Source of the DNA: Bifidobacterium breve | GTDB lineage: Bacteria > Actinomycetota > Actinomycetes > Nanopelagicales > Nanopelagicaceae | NCBI GenBank assembly: GCA_945885625.1 | Contig: CAMCYS010000002.1 | Coordinates: forward strand, 1 to 64,000 | DNA: 64,000 nucleotides | Direction of reading: 5' to 3' | Shown: piece after piece, positions 45,580-54,632 of the stretch | Numbering within the stretch: position 1 is the stretch's first letter | Layout of the letters: each line of letters starts with the position of its first letter | The notes under the pieces: model-generated | Databases searched by the model: none | Told to the model about the DNA's origin: nothing | What the model saw: the letters and a program-made list of their open reading frames with translations, nothing else | Program-made: the position numbers and the translations under genes

Positions 45580-46238
45580 TTACCGTTATCTATTTCTGGC
45601 AGATCGAACGAGTTGATATTCCGTTCGCGCTTTTTCGTATGGCAATTGATCGCACGCTCTTGCGCAGAAGTAAAGGAGTTACTTTCGCCAAAATGTTGGG
45701 TTGCGGAAAAGGTGAAACTTTCACACCCACTGATGCTGACCCAACTCGCTGGGGTTGCTTGGTAGTGATCTCGCAAAACGAATTAGCTGCCCTTGATAAC
45801 TCACCGACTATTCAGGCCTGGCGAACAAAATCAGTATCTGAATTTCGAGTTGTGCTAGATCCAATTGCTTCGACCGGAATGTGGTCAAAGCAAAAACCAT
45901 TCCAACCAAGTGTGCCGACTAATTTCGAAGGTCAAGTTGTTGCCATTACACGTGCTCGCATCAAAGCTAGCCAGACCATGCGATTCTTTAAGTCGGTGCC
46001 ACCCGTAACTGCGAGTCTGCATTCCAGCCCTGGCTTGATTTCAACTATCGGTATCGGTGAAGCCCCGATTGGGTTACAGGGCACTTTCTCACTTTGGGAG
46101 TCAATGCAGGCAATCAAAGATTTCGCTTATAAGGGTGCTGCGCATCAAAAGGCGATTGCCCAAACTGCTGAATTTGATTGGTATGCCGAGGAGCTCTTTG
46201 CCCGATTCGCCGTGCGCGAGATACGGGGCAAGATTTAA
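45576..46238 (+). CDS. CrtA-like (spheroidene monooxygenase family) carotenoid oxygenase
   Basis: 220 residues. The pattern FRMAIDRTLLRRSKGVTFAK then GCGKGETFTP, RWGCLVVISQNE, VVAITRARIKASQTMRFFKS, GIGEAPIGLQGTFSLWES and WYAEELFARF matches CrtA, a haem enzyme that puts keto groups at C2 of acyclic carotenoid ends. It is coupled to the hydrolase by ATGA and lies just before CruF. Its neighbours act on the acyclic end of a carotenoid, so a C2' oxygenation of a gamma-carotene-type product is plausible. Specificity is inferred. Confidence 0.78.
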   Translation: MITVIYFWQIERVDIPFALFRMAIDRTLLRRSKGVTFAKMLGCGKGETFTPTDADPTRWGCLVVISQNELAALDNSPTIQAWRTKSVSEFRVVLDPIASTGMWSKQKPFQPSVPTNFEGQVVAITRARIKASQTMRFFKSVPPVTASLHSSPGLISTIGIGEAPIGLQGTFSLWESMQAIKDFAYKGAAHQKAIAQTAEFDWYAEELFARFAVREIRGKI

Positions 46239-46265
46239 GTTGCCCACATAGGGCAGACTAGGCAC

Positions 46266-47066
46266 ATGTCCATCCGCAACTACGCTCCTCGCCGTCAGCG
46301 CCGTGGCGTATCGCCCTTTGCCAATGGCCTCCAAGTCGGCACCATGGTTGCAGCCCTATTTCTCCAGATGTCCTACCCGCTACTCTCTGGCGAAGCACTT
46401 CGAGTTGTCACTATCGCAACTGTTTATTTCGGCACCGCTGCCATGTGCGTTCATGCTCGTCTCGCTTATGGCTGGAAATATACGCGCCGCTACTTACTAA
46501 TCACTTTGCCATTTGCATTCTTCATAGAACTCATTGGCGAAAATACTGGTTGGCCGTTTGGAACTTATTCTTATGATGCCTCTCTCGGCCCGCAGTTACT
46601 AGGAATTCCAATAGTTGTTCCGTTTGCTTGGGCAATGATGGCTCACCCGTTGCTAATCGTGGCAAGACGGATGACGAAGAGATGGACATTCCTCTACGGT
46701 GGATTTGCGTTGATGTCATGGGATCTTTTTCTTGATCCACAGATGGTTGGCGATGGTCGCTGGACATGGGAAGTTACTGGCTCGCATGTACCATTTCAGC
46801 CCGATATTCCGCTATCAAATATGTTTGGCTGGTTATTATCCGGAATTGCCTTAATGGCTATCCTCAATTTTTCCTTACCTAAAGAGCAACGCAAATACGG
46901 TTCCTCGCTTCTGGCAGCTGATGTCTTCTTAGCTTGGAGTTGGTTCGGTGGAATTATCTCAAACTTACTCTTCTTCGACCGCCCAGGTGTTGCGCTATTT
47001 GGTGGCCTCTTCTACACCTTGGTACTAGCGCCTTATGTATTTGCTCGCTGGCTCGGGCGTCCTTAA
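46266..47066 (+). CDS. cruF: CruF-like carotenoid 1',2'-hydratase
   Basis: 266 residues, about seven membrane helices. The family signature ELIGENTGWPFGTYSYDA (from about 88) and the later PLLIVARRMTKRW and DLFLDPQMVGDGRWTWE mark the DUF422/CruF family. CruF adds water to the psi-end double bond of gamma-carotene-type carotenoids, producing the tertiary hydroxyl that CruG then glycosylates. cruG is 9 bases downstream, the usual pairing. CAGACT at -12 to -7 may be a weak leaderless -10. Confidence 0.85.
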   Translation: MSIRNYAPRRQRRGVSPFANGLQVGTMVAALFLQMSYPLLSGEALRVVTIATVYFGTAAMCVHARLAYGWKYTRRYLLITLPFAFFIELIGENTGWPFGTYSYDASLGPQLLGIPIVVPFAWAMMAHPLLIVARRMTKRWTFLYGGFALMSWDLFLDPQMVGDGRWTWEVTGSHVPFQPDIPLSNMFGWLLSGIALMAILNFSLPKEQRKYGSSLLAADVFLAWSWFGGIISNLLFFDRPGVALFGGLFYTLVLAPYVFARWLGRP

Positions 47067-47075
47067 CTATTTAAC

Positions 47076-48149
47076 ATGCTGACTTTTTCCCTGGCGCTAA
47101 CGCTGTTAATGGTCTTGCTCACCATTGTTAATTCTCAGTCAATTCGTATCCCCCGCAACGGCCGAGACTTATCGGCATCTGTTGCAGTGCTGCTACCGGT
47201 ACGTAATGAAGCTGCGAACATTGCAGAATTAGTTAAATCTCTTAAAGCTCAAATTGGTATCTCCGACCTTCAATTCTATTTTTTGGATGATAATTCGGAT
47301 GATGAAACCGTTGAGCTTTTAAAACGTGAGGTGGCAGGGGATAAAAGATTTAGCATCTCAAGTGGCCAGCAGTTACCTGAAGATTGGCTCGGAAAACCTT
47401 GGGCACTAGAGCAACTACGTAATCAAGCCAAAGCCGATTTCCTGGTAAATATTGATGCAGATGTGCGATTAGAACCACGGGCAATTTGTGTAACTATAAA
47501 TTTGCTAATTGATAAAGAGCTCGATTTTGTCTCGCCATACCCAAAACAGCTTGCCACATCTTTTACTGAGCGATTGCTCCAGCCCCTACTTCAATGGTCT
47601 TGGCTATCGACCGTTCCACTTCGGCTTGCTGAAAAGTCAGGCAAGCCATCACTTGCAGTAGCAAATGGACAATTTTTTGCGGTGCGCGAAAGTGCACTTA
47701 GTGCGGTCTCTGGATATTCAGCATCAAAGAACGCTGTCTTAGATGATCTAGAGCTAGCGCGCGCATTATTGCGAAAAGGATTTAGCGGCTGCGTTGCTGA
47801 AGGTTCGCATATTGCAACCTGCCATATGTATAACTCATGGGCCGAAGTTAAGGCTGGCTACGGTAAATCTCTCTGGGCAGCTTTCGGATCTAAATCGGGA
47901 TCATTCATCGCGATTGCTTTCTTATTTGTAACTGGAATTCTTCCGCTGTTGGCAGCGACCGGCGGTTACTCCGCCGGCGTTTATGCATTGGAGTTTGTAA
48001 TTATTTCACGAATCATCGCCGCTCGTGTTTCGCGTGGCAGATTTCTAGATGCTCTCTTGCATCCGATCTCGGCTTTGCTGTTAATTTACTTGATTATTTA
48101 CTCCTGGAGCGCCCGCGGGAAAGTGCAATGGAAGGGGCGCACTCTATGA
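47076..48149 (+). CDS. cruG: CruG-like carotenoid glycosyltransferase (GT2)
   Basis: 357 residues. A membrane helix at about 1-18, then a GT-A family 2 domain: LLPVRNEAANIAELV, DDNSDDET (71-78), DADV (127-130) and LDDLELARALLRKG, the metal and acceptor loops. Two C-terminal membrane helices (about 285-345) follow. CruG attaches a sugar to the hydroxyl made by CruF. Its stop overlaps the ATG of the desaturase as ATGA. The sugar used is not evident. Confidence 0.83.
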   Translation: MLTFSLALTLLMVLLTIVNSQSIRIPRNGRDLSASVAVLLPVRNEAANIAELVKSLKAQIGISDLQFYFLDDNSDDETVELLKREVAGDKRFSISSGQQLPEDWLGKPWALEQLRNQAKADFLVNIDADVRLEPRAICVTINLLIDKELDFVSPYPKQLATSFTERLLQPLLQWSWLSTVPLRLAEKSGKPSLAVANGQFFAVRESALSAVSGYSASKNAVLDDLELARALLRKGFSGCVAEGSHIATCHMYNSWAEVKAGYGKSLWAAFGSKSGSFIAIAFLFVTGILPLLAATGGYSAGVYALEFVIISRIIAARVSRGRFLDALLHPISALLLIYLIIYSWSARGKVQWKGRTL

Positions 48150-49651
48150 GCAAAGTAATTGTTATTGGCGCTGGCGTTGGCGGCATGAGCGCCGCAGCCC
48201 GAATTGCTAAAGCCCGCCATCAAGTTGAAATATTTGAAGCCGCAAACTTTGTGGGCGGAAAGTGTCGCACCGAATGGATTGGTCGTTATGCCTTTGATAC
48301 CGGGCCATCACTACTAACTCTGCCTGCTGTCTACCGCGACTTCTTTCTGAAAACTGGTTCAATTATGGAAGAAGTCTTAACTCAGATTCCAGTTGATCCA
48401 GCTTTTGACTATCGATTTACCGATGGTTCAAGCGTTAAATTTGCCAACCTCTCGCGCTACCAAACTCTGCAGGCAATTAGCGCTTCATTTGGAAGTGAAG
48501 CGGCGGCGCAATGGGATCACATCATGAAGCGCGGCGAAGCAATGTGGGATGTTTCGCGCGAACCGTTTATTGAATCTGAACTTACTTCGATTGCGGCTCT
48601 CTTGAAGCGAGCCACCTTGTTACGCGACCTACTTGTCATCGCCCCACATAAATCATTACGACAGATAGCAACCGAGAAGCTGACCGATCACAGGCTGCGT
48701 TACATCGTAGATCGCTATGCCACATACAGTGGTTCTGATCCACGTAAAGCGCCGGCAGTATTACTAAGCATTGCATTCGTGGAAGAAGCGTTCGGTGCCT
48801 GGCATTTAGCTGGCGGTGTTGGCCAGCTAGCCGTTGCCATTGAAAAACGCTGTTTAGATCTAGGTGTCAAAATTCATCTGAACTCACCTGTTTCAAAGAT
48901 AAATACTTTAAAGGGCATAGCGCAAGGAATCACTTTGGCCGATGGCAGGGAAATTGCGGCTGATTACATTGTTTCGAATAGTGACGCCAGCCTTACTTAT
49001 CACCAACTAATTGGTCCAGCTGAAAAACGCGTAAAGAGCGAACGTAAGAACATAGCAAAGACTCAAAAGTCACTCGCTGGATTTTCAATACTGCTTGGCT
49101 TGCGACCATCTGATTCTGCTGAAAAGTTAAATCACCACACAATACTTTTCCCGACTGATTACGATGCTGAGTTCGAAGCTATTTTTACAGAGAAGAGACC
49201 AGTAGAAAGCCCCACCATCTACATTTGTGCTCCCAATGATCCGCTAATGGTTAAGGATCCCGGGCATGAAAGTTGGTTTGTTTTAGTAAACGCCCCACCT
49301 CACGATGAGAGTGGCAAGGATGGATTTGATTGGCGCGATGAAAATTTCAAACATAAATATGCCAATTCGATTATTTCTCAGATCGAAGCACGCGGCATCA
49401 AAATTCGCGAACGGCTAGATGTCTTAGAGATTCGCACTCCCCTAGATTTGCAGGAGTCCGTCATGGCACCTGGTGGTTCAATTTATGGTACTTCGAGTAA
49501 CAGTGCATCGGCTGCGTTCTTACGCACGAAAAATCGTTCACCGATTAAAAACCTATTCTGCGTCGGTGGTTCAACTCATCCAGGTGGCGGATTACCGTTA
49601 GTTGGAATTAGCGCCGAAATTGTGGCAAATGCGATTGGGCGTGCGCGCTAG
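48146..49651 (+). CDS. CrtI/CrtD-family carotenoid desaturase
   Basis: 501 residues from ATG 48146. FAD site VIGAGVGGMSAAARIA near the N-terminus, FDTGPSLLTLP shortly after, and the C-terminal GGSTHPGGGLPLVGIS typical of CrtI-type desaturases. It differs clearly from the second paralogue at 52249, which lies with crtE and crtB. Beside cruF and cruG, a CrtD-like 3',4'-desaturase or a related end-group enzyme is likely. It ends in a convergent 4-bp overlap with the next gene (CTAG at 49648-49651). Confidence 0.8.
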   Translation: MSKVIVIGAGVGGMSAAARIAKARHQVEIFEAANFVGGKCRTEWIGRYAFDTGPSLLTLPAVYRDFFLKTGSIMEEVLTQIPVDPAFDYRFTDGSSVKFANLSRYQTLQAISASFGSEAAAQWDHIMKRGEAMWDVSREPFIESELTSIAALLKRATLLRDLLVIAPHKSLRQIATEKLTDHRLRYIVDRYATYSGSDPRKAPAVLLSIAFVEEAFGAWHLAGGVGQLAVAIEKRCLDLGVKIHLNSPVSKINTLKGIAQGITLADGREIAADYIVSNSDASLTYHQLIGPAEKRVKSERKNIAKTQKSLAGFSILLGLRPSDSAEKLNHHTILFPTDYDAEFEAIFTEKRPVESPTIYICAPNDPLMVKDPGHESWFVLVNAPPHDESGKDGFDWRDENFKHKYANSIISQIEARGIKIRERLDVLEIRTPLDLQESVMAPGGSIYGTSSNSASAAFLRTKNRSPIKNLFCVGGSTHPGGGLPLVGISAEIVANAIGRAR

Positions 49652-50268
49652 CGAAGTTGGTTATAACCAAAGCGCATTACTTGAATTACGCCGATAATCT
49701 GCATTACCAAGAATGCGCCGGCTACTGCTGCTAGGCCCGGAATATCTAATTGCCAAGCAATTAAAATAATAAATAAAAGACTGGCTCGCATTGGGCGTTC
49801 TGCGAAGGTAACAATGCCTAAATCTTTGACTTCAAAAGCAGCCAATCTGGCACGGGCATACTCTTGAACCGAAGCTGCCAGCCATAACCCAACTGCTATC
49901 TCGAGCGGAATTCCGACTTGGTAGAGCGCATATGCCCAAGCTGCTTCGCTAATTCGATCGGCTACTGAATCTAGGATCGCACCCCATGCGCTTTCGCGAC
50001 GTTGGAAAATCGCAACACTGCCATCAACGCCATCAAAAAGCAGTGATAACACAACTAAAGCAATCGCCCAATAAGACTCTGGAATTATTGCGGTACCGAT
50101 TGCTGAGATTAATCCTAAAAGCGTTAACACATTTGGTGAAATACGAAGCAGAGTAGCAATTAATGCGAATCGGTAAGAGATGGCCAGCCAAGCATGCACG
50201 ATGCCCGCTATTTCGGCGTTGCCGTGAAGTTCACTCCAGCGTTTATAGAATTCTTTCTTGGTGATCAT
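49648..50268 (-). CDS. CDP-alcohol phosphatidyltransferase family protein
   Basis: 206 residues, six membrane helices. The CDP-alcohol motif is readable as D79-G-V-D82-G-S-V-A-I-(8)-G96-(3)-D100-(3)-D104, so all four metal-binding acids and both glycines are kept, but the usual AR is AI (I87). The enzyme joins a CDP-activated alcohol and a phosphate alcohol in lipid synthesis; substrate unknown. The ATG overlaps the metF stop (ATGA-type, 50265-50268). Its position within the carotenoid locus seems incidental. Confidence 0.8.
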   Translation of the reverse strand: MITKKEFYKRWSELHGNAEIAGIVHAWLAISYRFALIATLLRISPNVLTLLGLISAIGTAIIPESYWAIALVVLSLLFDGVDGSVAIFQRRESAWGAILDSVADRISEAAWAYALYQVGIPLEIAVGLWLAASVQEYARARLAAFEVKDLGIVTFAERPMRASLLFIILIAWQLDIPGLAAVAGAFLVMQIIGVIQVMRFGYNQLR

Positions 50269-51119
50269 TTAGTAACCAGCTTTCGATAAATCTCGAGTGT
50301 GGCAGATGAAGTATTCATAGTGTAGAAATGCAGACCAGGGACACCTAGTTCAAGAAGTTGTTCGCAGAGTTCGGTTGCAATCTCGATTCCAAGTTTTTGA
50401 ACTGCATCCTGATCATCTTCAATTGCCGAGAATTTCTCCAGGATCTTGGTTGGAATTGCAGTCCCGCTTAATTCAGACATCCGCACTAATTGCTTAACAT
50501 TGGTAACTGGCAAGATACCCGGAATAATTGGTAACTTCGATCCTTTGGCAGCCAGTGCTTCAACTAGTCTTTGATAACTTTTTGCTTCAAAGAAAAATTG
50601 GGTAGTTGCAAAACTGGCACCGAGTGATTCTTTGCGAATCAAAACATCGATATCTTTCGCTAAGTCTCCTTGCGATGCCGGGTGTCCATCTGGAAATGCC
50701 GCAACGCCGACTTCAAAGCCGCCAACTTCAATAGCTAATTCGACTAACTGATCGGCATGGCTAAACCCACCAAAGGTTGGCACCCAAGGAGCACTCGGAC
50801 CGCCAGTTGGATCACCGCGCAAGGCAAGTATGCTATTAATGCCCGCGTCTTTATATTTTTGCAAAATCTCAATCAATTCTCCGCGGGTTGAACCAACGCA
50901 AGTTAAATGGGCAACGGTGGGAATTGAGGTTCGTTCAGTGATCTGCGAAGTTATGCGAATTGTGCGATCGCGGGTTGACCCGCCTGCGCCATAGGTGACT
51001 GATATGAAATTTGGGGCAATTGGTTCAAGCGCTGACATGGCAGCCCAAAGGCGCTCTTCGCCAGCCTCATCTTTGGGCGGAAAAAACTCAAATGAGTATT
51101 TTGTTTCGCTGATTACCAC
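50265..51119 (-). CDS. metF: 5,10-methylenetetrahydrofolate reductase
   Basis: 284 residues from GTG 51117-51119. FAD TIM barrel: FEFFPPKDEAGEERLW at the start, FISVTYGAGGSTRDRT, HLTCVGSTRGEL, LALRGDP and FATTQFFFEAKSY. It makes 5-methyl-THF for methionine synthesis. It is divergent from crtE with a 23-base gap and a TACGCT at -12 to -7, so the mRNA may be leaderless. Confidence 0.95.
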   Translation of the reverse strand: MVISETKYSFEFFPPKDEAGEERLWAAMSALEPIAPNFISVTYGAGGSTRDRTIRITSQITERTSIPTVAHLTCVGSTRGELIEILQKYKDAGINSILALRGDPTGGPSAPWVPTFGGFSHADQLVELAIEVGGFEVGVAAFPDGHPASQGDLAKDIDVLIRKESLGASFATTQFFFEAKSYQRLVEALAAKGSKLPIIPGILPVTNVKQLVRMSELSGTAIPTKILEKFSAIEDDQDAVQKLGIEIATELCEQLLELGVPGLHFYTMNTSSATLEIYRKLVTK

Positions 51120-51125
51120 TAGGTC

Positions 51126-51140
51126 AGCGTATCGTTACGC
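51126..51140. promoter_or_regulatory. Compact divergent promoter between metF and crtE
   Basis: In the 23-base gap, TACGCT (minus strand, 51131-51126) lies 6 bases before the metF GTG, and TATCGT (plus, 51130-51135) lies 7 bases before the crtE GTG. Both fit TANNNT, and the two overlap within the perfect inverted repeat GCGTA-TCGT-TACGC (51127-51140). Neither gene has a Shine-Dalgarno sequence, so both mRNAs may be leaderless and the two genes may compete for polymerase. Confidence 0.5.
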
Positions 51141-51142
51141 GC

Positions 51143-52240
51143 GTGAAACCTGAGGCATCTGTGCAACCGCTTGAGCAGCTCAAATCTTTGCGCGAACAGG
51201 TCGAGGCCGAACTCCAGGATTTCCTCACTGCCCAATCGAATTACTTCACCTCAATTGCCCCAGAATTGAAACCGGCTGCAGGCAGTTTGAGCGCCTTTGT
51301 CATCAATGGCGGAAAACGATTTCGACCGCTCTTTGCTGCAGTTGGCGCAATGGGTGCTGGTTCAAAGTTAACGAAATCAGAGATTCGTGCATTCGCCAGC
51401 CTAGAACTTTTACAAGCATGCGCGCTGATACATGACGACTTAATGGATGCATCCGATACTCGACGTGGTGAACCCGCGATTCATAAATTGTTTGAACTGA
51501 TGCACTCAGCCGAAAAGTATCAAGGTAAAGCAACTCAATTTGGTTTGTCGGCAGCTGTCTTGATCGGTGATCTGGCACTTATCTGGTCAGATCAAATGTT
51601 GAATAGTTCTGGGATTGGCAACGATTCACTTCTTGCCGCGCTTAGCGTTCATGATGAAATGCGAGTTGAGTTAATCGCCGGTCAGTATCTTGATGTATTC
51701 GAACAAGCTCGCGGAACTCAAAGTGTTGCTCAGGCGCTAAACATTGCTCGCTACAAGTCTGCCAAGTACACAATTGAGCGCCCGCTTCACCTTGGTGCTG
51801 CGATCGCAATCCCTGATGTAACTAAGCGCGCGCAATTAGTCTCCATCTATTCCGAGTTTGGCTTACCGCTCGGCGAAGCGTTTCAATTACGCGATGACTT
51901 ACTTGGTGTTTTTGGCGATCCTAAAGTTACCGGAAAGCCGGCTGGTGATGATCTGCGCGAAGGTAAACGCACAGTTCTCATGGCAATGACCCATGATCGA
52001 ATATCTGGGGCGGCCGAAGCGGAGTTTGAGCGGGAATTCGGAAATCACGATATTTCTGAGAGCGCAATCGCCCGGCTACAGGAGATTATCGCTGAAACTG
52101 GGGCCGCCATGCATGTTGAAGATCTAATTGAAGAATTAACTTCCACCGCGCTAGAAGCCCTAAATCGTGATGAAATAGTGCCACAAGCTAGAGAACTGTT
52201 AACCGAGATGGCAATCATCGCTACAAAAAGAAACACGTGA
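51143..52240 (+). CDS. crtE: Geranylgeranyl diphosphate synthase (polyprenyl synthase)
   Basis: 365 residues from GTG 51143. First aspartate motif DDLMD at 98-102 followed by RRGEPAIH, with GGKRFRP upstream, and the second motif QLRDDLLGVFGDP at about 248-260. It extends prenyl chains from IPP and DMAPP to GGPP. The position before crtI and crtB assigns it to carotenoids, though it may also feed other C20 needs. Ends 8 bases before crtI. Confidence 0.93.
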   Translation: MKPEASVQPLEQLKSLREQVEAELQDFLTAQSNYFTSIAPELKPAAGSLSAFVINGGKRFRPLFAAVGAMGAGSKLTKSEIRAFASLELLQACALIHDDLMDASDTRRGEPAIHKLFELMHSAEKYQGKATQFGLSAAVLIGDLALIWSDQMLNSSGIGNDSLLAALSVHDEMRVELIAGQYLDVFEQARGTQSVAQALNIARYKSAKYTIERPLHLGAAIAIPDVTKRAQLVSIYSEFGLPLGEAFQLRDDLLGVFGDPKVTGKPAGDDLREGKRTVLMAMTHDRISGAAEAEFEREFGNHDISESAIARLQEIIAETGAAMHVEDLIEELTSTALEALNRDEIVPQARELLTEMAIIATKRNT

Positions 52241-52248
52241 AAAAATAA

Positions 52249-53733
52249 ATGGTTAAGCAAATAAAAGGTCCGAGTGATCATGTCGTTGTAGTTGGTGCCG
52301 GTTATGCGGGACTGAGTGCAGCGCTACGACTTGCTGGCGCTGGCCGCAAAGTAACAATCATTGAACGCGAGTCTGTCCCTGGTGGGCGTAGTGGCTTACT
52401 TCAGAGCAATGGCTACTCATTCGATACCGGCCCAAGTGTATTAACGATGCCTTCGCTTATTAACGATGCATTTAATTGCGTTGGTGAAGAGCTAAAAGAC
52501 TGGGTTGACTTAATGCCGTTGAAGCCGCTTTACCGAGCTTTCTATGACGATGGTTCTCAAATCGATGTTCACGCGAACACCGAGGAAATGGAAGCCGAGA
52601 TTGCGCGCACCGTTAGTTCTAGCGAAGCAGCTGGCTATCGTCGATATGTGGAATTCGTAACTAAGTTATACAAGTATGAAATGAATGACTTTATCGATCG
52701 CAATATCGATTCACCATTGAACTTGTTAACACCGAACTTAGCTCGCTTAATTGCCCTCGGCGGTTTCCGCAAGCTGCAACCAAAAGTTAATCAGTATTTG
52801 AAGGACCCTCGTCTGCAAAAGGTTTACTCTTTCCAAGCCATGTATGCCGGGGTTAGCCCACAGCAAGCACTGGCTATCTACGCCGTAATTGCATATATGG
52901 ATTCAGTAAATGGGGTTTTCTTCCCTAAAGGCGGAATGCACGCAGTACCTGTTGCATTAGCCGCAGCTGCCCAAAAGCATGGTGTTGAAATTAAATACAG
53001 CACCACCGTCACCAAGATTGATTTTGAGAATGGCCGCGCAAAAGCGGTAATGACCGACAAAGGCGAGCGAATTACCTGTGATGCGGTCGTGCTAAATCCT
53101 GATCTGCCCGTTGCTTGGCGTGATCTTTTGGGTCAGACGCCACGTTCGGTAAAGCGTCTGCGCTACTCACCATCTTGCGCAACTATGTTGATCGGATCCA
53201 GCAAGAAATACGATCACATCGCGCACCACAATATTCACTTCGGTAAATCCTGGGATGGCGTCTTTAATGAACTAATCAATAAGAAGCAGTTGATGAGTGA
53301 TCCAAGTGTTCTAGTAACCGTGCCGACTCATGATGATCCAAATTTAGCCCCTGCCGGAAAGCAGAGTTACTACGTTCTATTCCCAACTCCGAACTTAACT
53401 GCCGATATTGATTGGCGCACAGAGTCAAAGCCTTATCGCGATCAAATGATTGCCACTCTTGAAGAGCGCGGCTATGACGGATTTGGCGATGCGATTGAAG
53501 AAGAACACTTAACTACTCCACTGGAATGGGAGGCAATGGGCTTGGAAGCTGGTGCGCCGTTCGCTAGTGCGCATACTTTCTTCCAAACTGGTCCGTTCCG
53601 CCCAAGTAATCTGGCTAAAGGTTTTGAGAATGTAGTTTTCACCGGCTCTGGTACTCAACCAGGTGTAGGCGTCCCAATGGTTTTGATCTCTGGCCGCTTA
53701 GCTGCTGAACGAATCGTGGGTCCGGTTAAGTAA
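52249..53733 (+). CDS. crtI: Phytoene desaturase
   Basis: 494 residues. FAD motif VVVGAGYAGLSAALRLA (14-30), then GRSGLLQSNGYSFDTGPSVL, and the C-terminal GSGTQPGVGVPMVLISGRLAAE typical of bacterial CrtI. It converts phytoene to lycopene in several steps. The final A of its TAA is the first base of the crtB ATG (TAATG). A second, more distant paralogue lies at 48146-49651. Confidence 0.93.
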   Translation: MVKQIKGPSDHVVVVGAGYAGLSAALRLAGAGRKVTIIERESVPGGRSGLLQSNGYSFDTGPSVLTMPSLINDAFNCVGEELKDWVDLMPLKPLYRAFYDDGSQIDVHANTEEMEAEIARTVSSSEAAGYRRYVEFVTKLYKYEMNDFIDRNIDSPLNLLTPNLARLIALGGFRKLQPKVNQYLKDPRLQKVYSFQAMYAGVSPQQALAIYAVIAYMDSVNGVFFPKGGMHAVPVALAAAAQKHGVEIKYSTTVTKIDFENGRAKAVMTDKGERITCDAVVLNPDLPVAWRDLLGQTPRSVKRLRYSPSCATMLIGSSKKYDHIAHHNIHFGKSWDGVFNELINKKQLMSDPSVLVTVPTHDDPNLAPAGKQSYYVLFPTPNLTADIDWRTESKPYRDQMIATLEERGYDGFGDAIEEEHLTTPLEWEAMGLEAGAPFASAHTFFQTGPFRPSNLAKGFENVVFTGSGTQPGVGVPMVLISGRLAAERIVGPVK

Positions 53734-54632
53734 TGGATGAATTAACTGCTGCTGGGATCACAGATCCGCAGCTGCGTACTTCATACGAAGAATGCAAGCG
53801 ACTAAATGCGCTGCACGGTAAAACTTATTACTTAGCCACTCTACTTTTGCCTAAAGCTAAGCGACCTTTCGTTCACGCTCTTTACGGGTTTGCTCGCTAT
53901 GCCGATGAAATTGTCGATGACCTGGCTTCGACTTTAACGGAAACTGAAAAAGCTACTGAATTAAAGACTTGGGGCGATCAAGTTTTGTCGGGGTTAAAAA
54001 GTGGCGATTCCAACGATCAAGTTGGTCGTGCTCTGATTGATACGGTAAATCGCTTCAATATCCCGCACGAACACTTTGTAGCCTTCCTGCACTCCATGAC
54101 TATGGATTTAACGGTTACTGAATATGCCAATTACGAAGCCTTAATGGAATATGTCTATGGTTCGGCAGCCGTAATCGGCCTTGAAATGGTGCCAATTTTG
54201 GGTGCTTTAAGTGAGGCAGCATATGAGCCAGCTGAAAAGTTGGGCGTTGCATTTCAATTAGCAAACTTCATTAGAGACGTTGGCGAAGATTTAGATCGTG
54301 GTCGGGTTTACCTGCCGCAAGATGAATTAGCCCAGTTTGGCGTAGATCACGAGATGTTAGCGGCTCGTAAATTGACTCCAGAAATTACCGCTGTGCTAAA
54401 GTTTCAAATTGAGCGGGTGCGGCAACTACAGCGCGAGGCCGCGCCTGGAATTCTGCAGCTAGAACCGGCCAGTCGACCTTGTATCGAAGCAGCGGGTGAG
54501 CTCTATTGCGGCATAGTCGATGAAGTTGAAGCAATCGGATATGACATCTTTAATAAGCGAGCAAAAACTTCCACCGCACGTCGAATGCGAGTGGCGGGTA
54601 AAGCTTATGTAAAGGCGATAGCTGCTCGTTAG
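53733..54632 (+). CDS. crtB: Phytoene synthase
   Basis: 299 residues. It condenses two GGPP to phytoene. First motif D58-E-I-V-D62 (RYADEIVDD), second motif NFIRDVGEDLDRGRVYLP with R181-D182 and D186. The ATG shares one base with the crtI TAA. The TAG stop overlaps the convergent crtYd TAA within TTAG (54629-54632), leaving no room for a bidirectional terminator. Confidence 0.96.
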   Translation: MDELTAAGITDPQLRTSYEECKRLNALHGKTYYLATLLLPKAKRPFVHALYGFARYADEIVDDLASTLTETEKATELKTWGDQVLSGLKSGDSNDQVGRALIDTVNRFNIPHEHFVAFLHSMTMDLTVTEYANYEALMEYVYGSAAVIGLEMVPILGALSEAAYEPAEKLGVAFQLANFIRDVGEDLDRGRVYLPQDELAQFGVDHEMLAARKLTPEITAVLKFQIERVRQLQREAAPGILQLEPASRPCIEAAGELYCGIVDEVEAIGYDIFNKRAKTSTARRMRVAGKAYVKAIAAR

